From contig JAJNNQ010000156.1 of assembly GCA_027886175.1 (NCBI GenBank), forward strand, positions 310,001 to 374,000: a stretch of DNA of 64,000 nt. The letters run 5' to 3'. Below the pieces are notes generated by a model. That model had not been told where the DNA came from and made no database searches. It saw only the letters and a list, made by a program, of their open reading frames with translations. Shown piece by piece: positions 10,466 to 23,627 of the stretch (positions are counted from its first letter, which is position 1; each line of letters begins with the position of its first letter). The translations under genes were made by a program, and so were the position numbers. The stretch comes from Phylloscopus collybita. Its lineage: Eukaryota > Chordata > Aves > Passeriformes > Phylloscopidae.

Positions 10466-10667
10466 CCATGGGAAACCAAAGTGTCCGCCCCAGGTTCCTG
10501 ATGTCAATTTGTAGGAAGCCTTTGGCTCTACAGGGGCAGACAAACTTCCATCTGGTGGTAGATTGCACCTGGGAGACATCCTCATTTGTATGGAATTTTA
10601 GTGGGATTTTAATAGGCAGAAGCCTAGTGGCATGCACAAGTCATTAGGCACGAACGCTGGCCCATTT
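10466..10667 (+). repeat. Monomer m12 (202 bp), reference copy
   Basis: Recognised by AAAGTGTCCGCCCCAGG, GTCAATTTGTAGGAAGCC, CTCTACAGGGGCAGAC and GGGAGACATCC. Its 11-bp duplication is diverged (TTAGTGGGATTTTAATAGG). Close relatives occur at 4571 and 4762 in the variant block. Confidence 0.95.
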
Positions 10668-13025
10668 CCATGGGAAACCAAAGTCTCCACTCCAGGGTCC
10701 TGGTGTGAGTTTGTAGGAGGCCTTTGGCACTACAAGAGCAGACAAAGTTCCATCTGGTGGTTGATTGCATCGAGGAGATATCCTCATTTGTATGGAATTT
10801 CAGCAGGCAGAAGCCCAGTGGCAGGCAGACAGCATTAGACACAAACAATGGACCTTTTCCATGGGAAACCAAAGTCTCCACCCCAGCTTCTTGATGTCAG
10901 TTTGTAGGAGACCTTTGGCACTACGGGGGCAGACAAACTTCCACCCGGTGCTAGATTACACCTGGGAGATATCCTCATTTTTATGGAACTTCAGCAGTCA
11001 TAAACACAGTGCCAGGCAAAGAGCATTAGACAGGAACGGTGGTCCTTTTCCATGGGAAACCAAAGTCTCCACCATAGGTTCCTGATGGCAGTTTGTAGGA
11101 GGCCTTTGGCACTACAAGGGCAGAGAAACTTCCATCTGGTGTTAGGTTGTAGCTGGGAGATATACTCATTTGTATGGAATTTTAGTGGAATTTTAGTAGG
11201 CAGAATCCCAGCAGCAGGTAGATAGAATTAGACATGAATAGTGGCTCATTTCCATGGGAAACCAAAGTCTCCATCCCCCGTTCCTGATGTCAGTCTGTAA
11301 GAGGCGATTGGAACTACAAGGGCAGAAAAAATTCCATCTGGTGGTAGATTGGACCTGGGAGATATCGCCATTTGTATGGAATTTTAGTGGTATTTTAGTA
11401 GGCAGAAGTCCAGCGGCAGGCAGACAGCATTACACACGAACGCTGCCCAATAGCCATGGGAAACCAAAGTCTCCAACCCAGGCTCCTCATGTCAGTTTGT
11501 AGGAGGCCTTTGGCATTAAAAGGGCAGACAAACTTCCATCTGGTGGGAAATTCCATTTGGGAGATATCCTCATATGTATGGAACTTTAGTAGGCATATGC
11601 CCACTGGCAGGCAGACAGCATTAGACAAGAACGGTGGCCCTTTTCCATGGAAAGACAAATTATCCATCCTATGTTCCTGATGTCAGTTTGAAGGAGGCCT
11701 TTGGCAATACAAGGGCAGAAAAACTTCCATCTGGTGGTTGATTGCATCGGGGAGATATGCTCATTTGTATGGGATTTCAGAAGGCAGAAGCCAAGTGGCA
11801 CGCAGACAGCATTGGACACGAACAGTGGCCCTTTTCCATGGGAAACCAAAATCTCCACCCCACGTTGCTGATGTCTCATTGTAGGAGGCGTTTTCCAATA
11901 TAAGGGCAGAGAAACTTCCATCTGGTTGTAGATTGCACCTGGGAGATATCCTCATTTCTATGGAATTTTAGTGGAATTTTAGTAGGAAGAAACCCAGTGG
12001 CAGGCAGACAGCATTAGAAACGAACGGTGCCCCTTTTCCATGGGAAACCAATGTCTCCACCCCACGTTCCTGATGTCAGTTTTTAGGAGGCCTTTGGCAC
12101 TACAAGGGCAGAGAAACTTCCATCTGGTTGTAGATTGTACCTGGGAGATATCCTCATTTCTATAGAATTTTAGTGGAATTTTAGTAGGCATAAGCCTAGT
12201 GGCTGTCAGACAGCATTAGACACAAACGGTGGCCCATTTCTATGGGAAACCACAGTCTCCACCCCACGTTCCTGATGTCAGTTTTTAGGAGGCATTTGGC
12301 ACTACGAGGGCAGACAAACTTCCACCTGGTGGTAGATTGCACCTGGGAGATATCCTCATTTTTATGGAACTTCAGCAGTCATAACCACAGTGCCAGGCAG
12401 ACAGCATTAGACAGGAACAGTGGTCCTTTTCCTAGGGAAACCAAAGTCTCCACCCTAGGTTCCCGAGGGCAGTTTGTAGGAGACCTTTGGAAACACAAGG
12501 GCAGAGAAACTTCCATCTGGTGTTTGATTGCACCTGGGAGATATTCTCATTTGTATGGAATTTAAGTGGAATTTTAGTAGGCAGAATCCCAGCGGCAGGC
12601 AGACAGAATTAGACATGAATAGTGGCCCATTTCCATGGGAAACCAAAGTCTCCACCCCAGGTTCCTGATGTCATTTTCTAGGAGGCCTCTGGCACTACAA
12701 GAGGAGGCAAACTTCCAACTGGTGGCATATTGCATCTGGGAGATATCCTCATTTGTATGTAATTTTAGTAGCCATAAGCCCAGTGGCAGGCAGACAGCAT
12801 TAGACACGAACGGTGGCCCTTTTCCATGGGAAACCAAAGTGTCCGCCCCAGGTTCCTGATGTCAATTTGTAGGAAGCCTTTGGCTCTACAGGGGCAGACA
12901 AACTTCCATCTGGTGGTAGATTGCACCTGGGAGACATCCTCATTTGTATGGAATTTTAGTGGGATTTTAATAGGCAGAAGCCTAGTGGCATGCACAAGTC
13001 ATTAGGCACGAACGCTGGCCCATTT
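10668..13025 (+). repeat. H4: canonical 12-monomer HOR
   Basis: All twelve monomers are present in 2358 bp. It carries the m2 G allele (GATGTCAGTTTG) with GGAGACC and the type I m3 tail. A private substitution makes GGTGCTAGATT in m2 near 10949. Confidence 0.96.
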
Positions 13026-15383
13026 CCATGGGAAACCAAAGTCTCCACTCCAGGGTCCTGGTGTGAGTTTGTAGGAGGCCTTTGGCACTACAAGAGCAGA
13101 CAAAGTTCCATCTGGTGGTTGATTGCATCGAGGAGATATCCTCATTTGTATGGAATTTCAGCAGGCAGAAGCCCAGTGGCAGGCAGACAGCATTAGACAC
13201 AAACAATGGACCTTTTCCATGGGAAACCAAAGTCTCCACCCCAGCTTCTTGATGTCAGTTTGTAGGAGACCTTTGGCACTACGGGGGCAGACAAACTTCC
13301 ACCCGGTGGTAGATTACACCTGGGAGATATCCTCATTTTTATGGAACTTCAGCAGTCATAAACACAGTGCCAGGCAAAGAGCATTAGACAGGAACGGTGG
13401 TCCTTTTCCATGGGAAACCAAAGTCTCCACCATAGGTTCCTGATGGCAGTTTGTAGGAGGCCTTTGGCACTACAAGGGCAGAGAAACTTCCATCTGGTGT
13501 TAGGTTGTAGCTGGGAGATATACTCATTTGTATGGAATTTTAGTGGAATTTTAGTAGGCAGAATCCCAGCAGCAGGTAGATAGAATTAGACATGAATAGT
13601 GGCTCATTTCCATGGGAAACCAAAGTCTCCATCCCCCGTTCCTGATGTCAGTCTGTAAGAGGCGATTGGAACTACAAGGGCAGAAAAAATTCCATCTGGT
13701 GGTAGATTGGACCTGGGAGATATCGCCATTTGTATGGAATTTTAGTGGTATTTTAGTAGGCAGAAGTCCAGCGGCAGGCAGACAGCATTACACACGAACG
13801 CTGCCCAATAGCCATGGGAAACCAAAGTCTCCAACCCAGGCTCCTCATGTCAGTTTGTAGGAGGCCTTTGGCATTAAAAGGGCAGACAAACTTCCATCTG
13901 GTGGGAAATTCCATTTGGGAGATATCCTCATATGTATGGAACTTTAGTAGGCATATGCCCACTGGCAGGCAGACAGCATTAGACAAGAACGGTGGCCCTT
14001 TTCCATGGAAAGACAAATTATCCATCCTATGTTCCTGATGTCAGTTTGAAGGAGGCCTTTGGCAATACAAGGGCAGAAAAACTTCCATCTGGTGGTTGAT
14101 TGCATCGGGGAGATATGCTCATTTGTATGGGATTTCAGAAGGCAGAAGCCAAGTGGCACGCAGACAGCATTGGACACGAACAGTGGCCCTTTTCCATGGG
14201 AAACCAAAATCTCCACCCCACGTTGCTGATGTCTCATTGTAGGAGGCGTTTTCCAATATAAGGGCAGAGAAACTTCCATCTGGTTGTAGATTGCACCTGG
14301 GAGATATCCTCATTTCTATGGAATTTTAGTGGAATTTTAGTAGGAAGAAACCCAGTGGCAGGCAGACAGCATTAGAAACGAACGGTGCCCCTTTTCCATG
14401 GGAAACCAATGTCTCCACCCCACGTTCCTGATGTCAGTTTTTAGGAGGCCTTTGGCACTACAAGGGCAGAGAAACTTCCATCTGGTTGTAGATTGTACCT
14501 GGGAGATATCCTCATTTCTATAGAATTTTAGTGGAATTTTAGTAGGCATAAGCCTAGTGGCTGTCAGACAGCATTAGACACAAACGGTGGCCCATTTCTA
14601 TGGGAAACCACAGTCTCCACCCCACGTTCCTGATGTCAGTTTTTAGGAGGCATTTGGCACTACGAGGGCAGACAAACTTCCACCTGGTGGTAGATTGCAC
14701 CTGGGAGATATCCTCATTTTTATGGAACTTCAGCAGTCATAACCACAGTGGCAGGCAGACAGCATTAGACAGGAACAGTGGTCCTTTTCCTAGGGAAACC
14801 AAAGTCTCCACCCTAGGTTCCCGAGGGCAGTTTGTAGGAGACCTTTGGAAACACAAGGGCAGATAAACTTCCATCTGGTGTTTGATTGCACCTGGGAGAT
14901 ATTCTCATTTGTATGGAATTTAAGTGGAATTTTAGTAGGCAGAATCCCAGCGGCAGGCAGACAGAATTAGACATGAATAGTGGCCCATTTCCATGGGAAA
15001 CCAAAGTCTCCACCCCAGGTTCCTGATGTCATTTTCTAGGAGGCCTCTGGCACTACAAGAGGAGGCAAACTTCCAACTGGTGGCATATTGCATCTGGGAG
15101 ATATCCTCATTTGTATGTAATTTTAGTAGCCATAAGCCCAGTGGCAGGCAGACAGCATTAGACACGAACGGTGGCTCTTTTCCATGGGAAACCAAAGTGT
15201 CCGCCCCAGGTTCCTGATGTCAATTTGTAGGAAGCCTTTGGCTCTACAGGGGCAGACAAACTTCCATCTGGTGGTAGATTGCACCTGGGAGACATCCTCA
15301 TTTGTATGGAATTTTAGTGGGATTTTAATAGGCAGAAGCCTAGTGGCATGCACAAGTCATTAGGCACGAACGCTGGCCCATTT
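13026..15383 (+). repeat. H5: canonical 12-monomer HOR
   Basis: Twelve monomers, 2358 bp, with the m2 G allele and the type I m3 tail. Its m9 tail has CAGTGGCAGG rather than the commoner CAGTGCCAGG. A private GCAGATAAAC occurs in m10 near 14864, creating a stop in the frame that is open in other copies; this fits absence of coding constraint. Confidence 0.96.
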
Positions 15384-18300
15384 CCATGGGAAACCAAAGT
15401 CTCCACTCCAGGGTCCTGGTGTGAGTTTGTAGGAGGCCTTTGGCACTACAAGAGCAGACAAAGTTCCATCTGGTGGTTGATTGCATCGAGGAGATATCCT
15501 CATTTGTATGGAATTTCAGCAGGCAGAAGCCCAGTGGCAGGCAGACAGCATTAGACACAAACAATGGACCTTTTCCATGGGAAACCAAAGTCTCCACCCT
15601 AGCTTCTTGATGTCAGTTTGTAGGAGGCCTTTGGCACTACGGGGGCAGACAAACTTCCACCCGGTGGTAGATTACACCTGGGAGATATCCTCATTTTTAT
15701 GGAACTTCAGCAGTCATAAACACAGTGCCAGGCAAAGAGCATTAGACAGGAACGGTGGTCCTTTTCCATGGGAAACCAAAGTCTCCACCATAGGTTCCTG
15801 ATGGCAGTTTGTAGGAGACCTTTGGAAACACAAGGGCAGAGAAACTTCCATGTGGTGTTTGATTGCACCTGGGAGATATTCTCATTTGTATGGAATTTAA
15901 GTGGAATTTTAGTAGGCAGAATCCCAGCAGCAGGTAGATAGAATTAGACATGAATAGTGGCTCATTTCCATGGGAAACCAAAGTCTCCATCCCCCGTTCC
16001 TGATGTCAGTCTGTAAGAGGCGATTGGAACTACAAGGGCAGAAAAAATTCCATCTGGTGGTAGATTGGACCTGGGAGATATCGCCATTTGTATGGAATTT
16101 TAGTGGTATTTTAGTAGGCAGAAGTCCAGCGGCAGGCAGACAGCATTACACACGAACGCTGCCCAATAGCCATGGGAAACCAAAGTCTCCAACCCAGGCT
16201 CCTCATGTCAGTTTGTAGGAGGCCTTTGGCATTAAAAGGGCAGACAAACTTCCATCTGGTGGGAAATTCCATTTGGGAGATATCCTCATATGTATGGAAC
16301 TTTAGTAGGCATATGCCCACTGGCAGGCAGACAGCATTAGACAAGAACGGTGGCCCTTTTCCATGGAAAGACAAATTATCCATCCTATGTTCCTGATGTC
16401 AGTTTGAAGGAGGCCTTTGGCAATACAAGGGCAGAAAAACTTCCATCTGGTGGTTGATTGCATCGGGGAGATATGCTCATTTGTATGGGATTTCAGAAGG
16501 CAGAAGCCAAGTGGCACGCAGACAGCATTGGACACGAACAGTGGCCCTTTTCCATGGGAAACCAAAATCTCCACCCCACGTTGCTGATGTCTCATTGTAG
16601 GAGGCGTTTTCCAATATAAGGGCAGAGAAACTTCCATCTGGTTGTAGATTGCACCTGGGAGATATCCTCATTTCTATGGAATTTTAGTGGAATTTTAGTA
16701 GGAAGAAACCCAGTGGCAGGCAGACAGCATTAGAAACGAACGGTGCCCCTTTTCCATGGGAAACCAATGTCTCCACCCCACGTTCCTGATGTCAGTTTTT
16801 AGGAGGCCTTTGGCACTACAAGGGCAGAGAAACTTCCATCTGGTTGTAGATTGTACCTGGGAGATATCCTCATTTCTATAGAATTTTAGTGGAATTTTAG
16901 TAGGCATAAGCCTAGTGGCTGTCAGACAGCATTAGACACAAACGGTGGCCCATTTCTATGGGAAACCACAGTCTCCACCCCACGTTCCTGATGTCAGTTT
17001 TTAGGAGGCATTTGGCACTACGAGGGCAGACAAACTTCCACCTGGTGGTAGATTGCACCTGGGAGATATCCTCATTTTTATGGAACTTCAGCAGTCATAA
17101 CCACAGTGCCAGGCAGACAGCATTAGACAGGAACGGTGGTCCTTTTCCAAGGGAAACCAAAGTCTCCACCCTAGGTTCCCGAGGGCAGTTTGTAGGAGAC
17201 CTTTGGAAACACAAGGGCAGAGAAACTTCCATCTGGTGTTTGATTGCACCTGGGAGATATTCTCATTTGTATGGAATTTAAGTGGAATTTTAGTAGGCAG
17301 AATCCCAGCGGCAGGCAGACAGAATTAGACATGAATAGTGGCCCATTTCCATGGGAAACCAAAGTCTCCACCCCAGGTTCCTGATGTCATTTTCTAGGAG
17401 GCCTTTGGCACTACAAGAGCAGACAAAGTTCCATCTGGTGGTTGATTGCATCGAGGAGATATCCTCATTTGTATGGAATTTCAGCAGGCAGAAGACCAGT
17501 GGCAGGCAGACAGCATTAGACACAAACAATGGACCTTTTTCATGGGAAACCAAAGTCTCCACCCCAGCTTCTTGATGTCACTTTGTAGGAGGCCTTTGGC
17601 ACTACGGGGGCAGACAAACTTCCACCCGGTGGTAGATTACACCTGGGAGATATCCTCATTTTTATGGAACTTCAGCAGTCATAAACACAGTGCCAGGCAA
17701 AGAGCATTAGACAGGAACGGTGGTCCTTTTCCATGGGAAACCAAAGTCTCCACCATAGGTTCCTGATGGCAGTTTGTAGGAGGCCTTTGGAAACACAAGG
17801 GCAGAGAAACTTCCATCTGGTGTTAGGTTGTAGCTGGGAGATATACTCATTTGTATGGAATTTTAGTGGAATTTTAGTAGGCAGAATCCCAGCAGCAGGT
17901 AGATAGAATTAGACATGAATAGTGGCTCATTTCCATGGGAAACCAAAGTCTCCATCCCCCGTTCCTGATGTCAGTCTGTAAGAGGCGATTGGAACTACAA
18001 GGGCAGAAAAAATTCCATCTGGTGGTAGATTGGACCTGGGAGATATCGCCATTTGTATGGAATTTTAGTGGTATTTTAGTAGGCAGAAGTCCAGCGGCAG
18101 GCAGACAGCATTACACACGAACGCTGCCCAATATCCATGGGAAACCAAAGTCTCCAACCCAGGCTCCTCATGTCAGTTTGTAGGAGGCCTTTGGCACTAA
18201 AAGGGCAGACAAAGTTCCATCTGATGGTTGATTGCATCGAGGAGATATCCTCATTTGTATGGAATTTCAGCAGACAGAAGCCCAGTGGCAGGCAGACAGC

Positions 18301-21269
18301 ATTAGACACGAACGGTGCCCCTTTCCCATGGGAAACCAAAGTCTCCACCCCACGTTCCTGATGTCAGTTTGTAAGAGGCGTTTGGAGCTACAAGGGCAGA
18401 AAAACTTCCATCTGGTGGTAGATTGCACCTGGGAGATATCCTCATTTATATAGAATTTTAGTGGAATTTTAGTAGGCATAAGCCCAGTGGCTGGCAGACG
18501 GCATTAGACACAAACGGTGGCCCATTTCCTTGGGAAACCAAAGTCTCCACCCCACGTTCTTGATGTCAGTTTTTAGGAGGCCTTTGGCACTACGAGGGCA
18601 GACAAACGTCCACGTGGTTGTAGATTGCACCTGGGAGATATCCTCATTTGTATGGAATTTGAGTGGAATTTTAGTAGGCAGAATCCCAGCGGCAGGCAGA
18701 CAGAATTAGACATGAATAGTGGCCCATTTCCATGGGAAACCAAAGTCTCCACCCCAGGTTCCTGATGTCATTTTTTAGGAGGCCTCTGGCACTACAAGAG
18801 GGGACAAACTTCCAACTGGTGGCATATTGCATCTGGGATATATCCTCATTTGTGAGGAATTTCAGCAGGCATAACCCCAGTGACAGGCAGACAGCCTTAG
18901 ACACGAACAGTGGCCCTTTTCCGTGGGAAACCAAAACCTCCAGCCCATGTTGCAAATGTCACTTTGTAGGAGGCGTTTTCCAATATAAGGGCAGAGAAAC
19001 TTCCATCTGGTGGTAGATTACACCTGATAGATATCCTCATTTCTATTGAATTTTAGTGCAATTTTAGTAGGAAGAAGCCCAGTGGCAGGCAGACAGCATT
19101 AAACACGAACAATGGCCCATTTCTATGGGAAACCAAAGTCTCCACCCCACGTTCCTGATGTCCGTTTCTAGAAGGCCTTTGGAACGACAAGGGCAGACAA
19201 ACTTCCGTCTGGTGGTTGATTGCATCGTGGAGATATCCTCATTTGTATGGAATTTCAGCAGGTAGAAGCCCAGTGGCAGGCAGATACCATTAGACATGAA
19301 CGGTGGCCCTTTTCCCATGGGCAGCCAAAAATCTCCAGGCCACGTTCCCGATGTCAGGTTTTAGGAGGCCTTTGGCAGTACAAGGGCAAACAAACTTCCG
19401 TCTGGTGGCTGATTACATCGGGGAGATATCCTCATTTGTATGGAATTTCAGCAGGTAGAAGCCCAGTGGCAGGCAGAGAGACTTAGACACGTACGGTGGC
19501 CCTTTTCCATGGGAAAACAAACTCTCCAACCCAGGCTCCTGATGTCAGTTTCTAGGAGGCCTTTGGCATTAAAAGGGCAAACAAACTTCCATCTGGTGGG
19601 AAATTGCATTTGGGAGATAGCCTCATTTGTAGGGAATTTTAGTCGGCATATGTCCACTGGCAGGCAGACAGCATTGAACAACAAAGGTGGCCCTTTTCTA
19701 TGGAAAACCAATGCGTCCTCTCCAGATTCCTGATGTCAGTTTGTATGAGGCCGTTGGCATTAGAAGGGCAGACAAACTTTCAACTGGTGGTAGACTCCAT
19801 CTGGGAGATATCCTCATTTGTATGGGATTTTACTAGGCATAAGCCCAGTGGCAGGCACATAGCATTAGACACAAACGGTGGCCCATTTCCATGGGAAACC
19901 AAAGTCTCCACCGCACGTTCCTGATGTCAGTTTGTAGGAAGCCTTTGGCTCTACAGGGGCAGACAAACTTCCATCTGGTGGTAGATTGCACCTGGGAGAC
20001 ATCCTCATTTGTATGGAATTTTAGTACCCATAAGCCCAGTGGCAGGCAGACAACATTAGACACGAACGGTGGCCCTTTTCCATGGGAAACCAAAGTGTCC
20101 GCCCCAGGTTCCTGATGTCAATTTGTAGGAAGCCTTTGGCTCTACAGGGGCAGAGGAACTTCCATCTTGTGGTAGATTGCACCCGGGAGACATCCTCATT
20201 TGCATGGAAATTTAGTGGGATTTTAATAGGCAGAAGCCTAGTGGCAGGCACACATCATTAGACACGAACAATGGACCTTTTCCATGGGAAACCAAAGTCT
20301 CCACCTCACGTTGCTGATGTCAGTTTGTAGGAGGCCTTTGGACCTACAAGGGCAGACGAACTTCCATCTGGTGGTAGATTGCACCTGGGAGATATGCTCA
20401 TTTGAATAGAATTTTAGTGGAATTTTAGTAGGCATAACCACAGTGCCAGGCAGACAGCATTAGACACGAACGGTGGCCCATTTCCCGGGGAAACCAAAGT
20501 CTCCATCCCACATGCCTGATATCAGTTTGGACGAGGCCTTTGGTGCTACAAGCGCAGACAAACTTCCAACTGGTGGTAGATTCCATGTGGGAGATATCCT
20601 CATTTATGAGGAATTTCTGCAGGCATAACCCCAGTGGCAGGCAGACAGCATTAGAAACGAACGGTGCCCCTTTTCCATGGGAAACCAATGTCTCCACCCC
20701 ACGTTCCTGATGTCAGTTTTTAGGAGGCCTTTGGCACTACAAGGGCAGAGAAACTTCCATCTGGTTGTAGATTGTACCTGGGAGATATTCTCATTTGTAT
20801 GGAATTTAAGTGGAATTTTAGTAGGCATAAGCCTAGTGGCTGTCAGACAGAATTAGACATGAATAGTGGCCCATTTCCATGGGAAACCAAAGTCTCCACC
20901 CCAGGTTCCTGATGTCATTTTCTAGGAGGCCTCTGGCACTACAAGAGGAGGCAAACTTCCAACTGGTGGCATATTGCATCTGGGAGATATCCTCATTTGT
21001 ATGTAATTTTAGTAGCCATAAGCCCAGTGGCAGGCAGACAGCATTAGACACGAACGGTGGCCCTTTTCCATGGGAAACCAAAGTGTCCGCCCCAGGTTCC
21101 TGATGTCAATTTGTAGGAAGCCTTTGGCTCTACAGGGGCAGACAAACTTCCATCTGGTGGTAGATTGCACCTGGGAGACATCCTCATTTGTATGGAATTT
21201 TAGTGGGATTTTAATAGGCAGAAGCCTAGTGGCATGCACAAGTCATTAGGCACGAACGCTGGCCCATTT
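15384..21269 (+). repeat. H6: expanded 30-monomer HOR copy (5886 bp)
   Basis: Same layout and length as H1, displaced by 15318 bp (5886 + 4 x 2358). It has the type II m3 tail in its first m3, where H1 has type I. It shares with H1 the CCAAGGG m10 box and the TTTTTCATGGG variant of the second m2 box. Confidence 0.93.
17349..20876 (+). repeat. Variant block VB2 inside H6 (18 monomers, 3528 bp)
   Basis: Colinear with VB1, including the m11/m1 junction (17395-17404). It differs clearly from VB1 in the stretch equivalent to 3094-3330, where VB2 has TATATAGAATTTTAG, GGCTGGCAGACGG and a CCTTGGG box and VB1 has TCCGTGGAATTTTAG, GGCAGGCACATAG and a CTATTGG box. The VB2 form is the one also found in VB3 (25583) and VB4 (44427). 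Confidence 0.9.
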
Positions 21270-23627
21270 CCATGGGAAACCAAAGTCTCCACTCCAGGGT
21301 CCTGGTGTGAGTTTGTAGGAGGCCTTTGGCACTACAAGAGCAGACAAAGTTCCATCTGGTGGTTGATTGCATCGAGGAGATATCCTCATTTGTATGGAAT
21401 TTCAGCAGGCAGAAGCCCAGTGGCAGGCAGACAGCATTAGACACAAACAATGGACCTTTTCCATGGGAAACCAAAGTCTCCACCCCAGCTTCTTGATGTC
21501 ACTTTGTAGGAGGCCTTTGGCACTACGGGGGCAGACAAACTTCCACCCGGTGGTAGATTACACCTGGGAGATATCCTCATTTTTATGGAACTTCAGCAGT
21601 CATAAACACAGTGCCAGGCAAAGAGCATTAGACAGGAACGGTGGTCCTTTTCCATGGGAAACCAAAGTCTCCACCATAGGTTCCTAATGGCAGTTTGTAG
21701 GAGACCTTTGGAAACACAAGGGCAGAGAAACTTCCATCTGGTGTTTGATTGCACCTGGGAGATATTCTCATTTGTATGGAATTTAAGTGGAATTTTAGTA
21801 GGCAGAATCCCAGCAGCAGGTAGATAGAATTAGACATGAATAGTGGCTCATTTCCATGGGAAACCAAAGTCTCCATCCCCCGTTCCTGATGTCAGTCTGT
21901 AAGAGGCGATTGGAACTACAAGGGCAGAAAAAATTCCATCTGGTGGTAGATTGGACCTGGGAGATATCGCCATTTGTATGGAATTTTAGTGGTATTTTAG
22001 TAGGCAGAAGTCCAGCGGCAGGCAGACAGCATTACACACGAACGCTGCCCAATAGCCATGGGAAACCAAAGTCTCCAACCCAGGCTCCTCATGTCAGTTT
22101 GTAGGAGGCCTTTGGCATTAAAAGGGCAGACAAACTTCCATCTGGTGGGAAATTCCATTTGGGAGATATCCTCATATGTATGGAACTTTAGTAGGCATAT
22201 GCCCACTGGCAGGCAGACAGCATTAGACAAGAACGGTGGCCCTTTTCCATGGAAAGACAAATTATCCATCCTATGTTCCTGATGTCAGTTTGAAGGAGGC
22301 CTTTGGCAATACAAGGGCAGAAAAACTTCCATCTGGTGGTTGATTGCATCGGGGAGATATGCTCATTTGTATGGGATTTCAGAAGGCAGAAGCCAAGTGG
22401 CACGCAGACAGCATTGGACACGAACAGTGGCCCTTTTCCATGGGAAACCAAAATCTCCACCCCACGTTGCTGATGTCTCATTGTAGGAGGCGTTTTCCAA
22501 TATAAGGGCAGAGAAACTTCCATCTGGTTGTAGATTGCACCTGGGAGATATCCTCATTTCTATGGAATTTTAGTGGAATTTTAGTAGGAAGAAACCCAGT
22601 GGCAGGCAGACAGCATTAGAAACGAACGGTGCCCCTTTTCCATGGGAAACCAAGGTCTCCACCCCACGTTCCTGATGTCAGTTTTTAGGAGGCCTTTGGC
22701 ACTACAAGGGCAGAGAAACTTCCATCTGGTTGTAGATTGTACCTGGGAGATATCCTCATTTCTATAGAATTTTAGTGGAATTTTAGTAGGCATAAGCCTA
22801 GTGGCTGTCAGACAGCATTAGACACAAACGGTCGCCCATTTCTATGGGAAACCACAGTCTCCACCCCACGTTCCTGATGTCAGTTTTTAGGAGGCATTTG
22901 GCACTACGAGGGCAGACAAACTTCCACCTGGTGGTAGATTGCACCTGGGAGATATCCTCATTTTTATGGAACTTCAGCAGTCATAACCACAGTGGCAGGC
23001 AGACAGCATTAGACAGGAACAGTGGTCCTTTTCCTAGGGAAACCAAAGTCTCCACCCTAGGTTCCCAAGGGCAGTTTGTAGGAGACCTTTGGAAACACAA
23101 GGGCAGAGAAACTTCCATCTGGTGTTTGATTGCACCTGGGAGATATTCTCATTTGTATGGAATTTAAGTGGAATTTTAGTAGGCAGAATCCCAGCGGCAG
23201 GCAGACAGAATTAGACATGAATAGTGGCCCATTTCCATGGGAAACCAAAGTCTCCACCCCAGGTTCCTGATGTCATTTTCTAGGAGGCCTCTGGCACTAC
23301 AACAGGAGGCAAACTTCCAACTGGTGGCATATTGCATCTGGGAGATATCCTCATTTGTATGTAATTTTAGTAGCCATAAGCCCAGTGGCAGGCAGACAGC
23401 ATTAGACACGAACGGTGGCCCTTTTCCATGGGAAACCAAAGTGTCCGCCCCAGGTTCCTGATGTCAATTTGTAGGAAGCCTTTGGCTCTACAGGGGCAGA
23501 CAAACTTCCATCTGGTGGTAGATTGCACCTGGGAGACATCCTCATTTGTATGGAATTTTAGTGGGATTTTAATAGGCAGAAGCCTAGTGGCATGCACAAG
23601 TCATTAGGCACGAACGCTGGCCCATTT
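21270..23627 (+). repeat. H7: canonical 12-monomer HOR
   Basis: Twelve monomers, 2358 bp. It has the m2 C allele, the m10-like middle and type II tail in m3, the GGC form in the m9 tail and the C form of m11. A private CCAAGGTCTCC sits in m8 near 22653. Confidence 0.96.

Larger units (their letters stand above)
8310..10667 (+). repeat. H3: reference canonical 12-monomer HOR (2358 bp)
   Basis: Chosen as reference because all twelve monomers have their usual form. The monomer lengths in order are 191, 191, 202, 202, 191, 191, 202, 202, 191, 202, 191, 202. The array alleles here are m2 with GATGTCACTTTG and m3 with the type I tail (GTGTTAGGTTGTAGC). One private substitution, TTTGTTTGGAAT, lies at about 8231 just before the unit. 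Confidence 0.97.
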
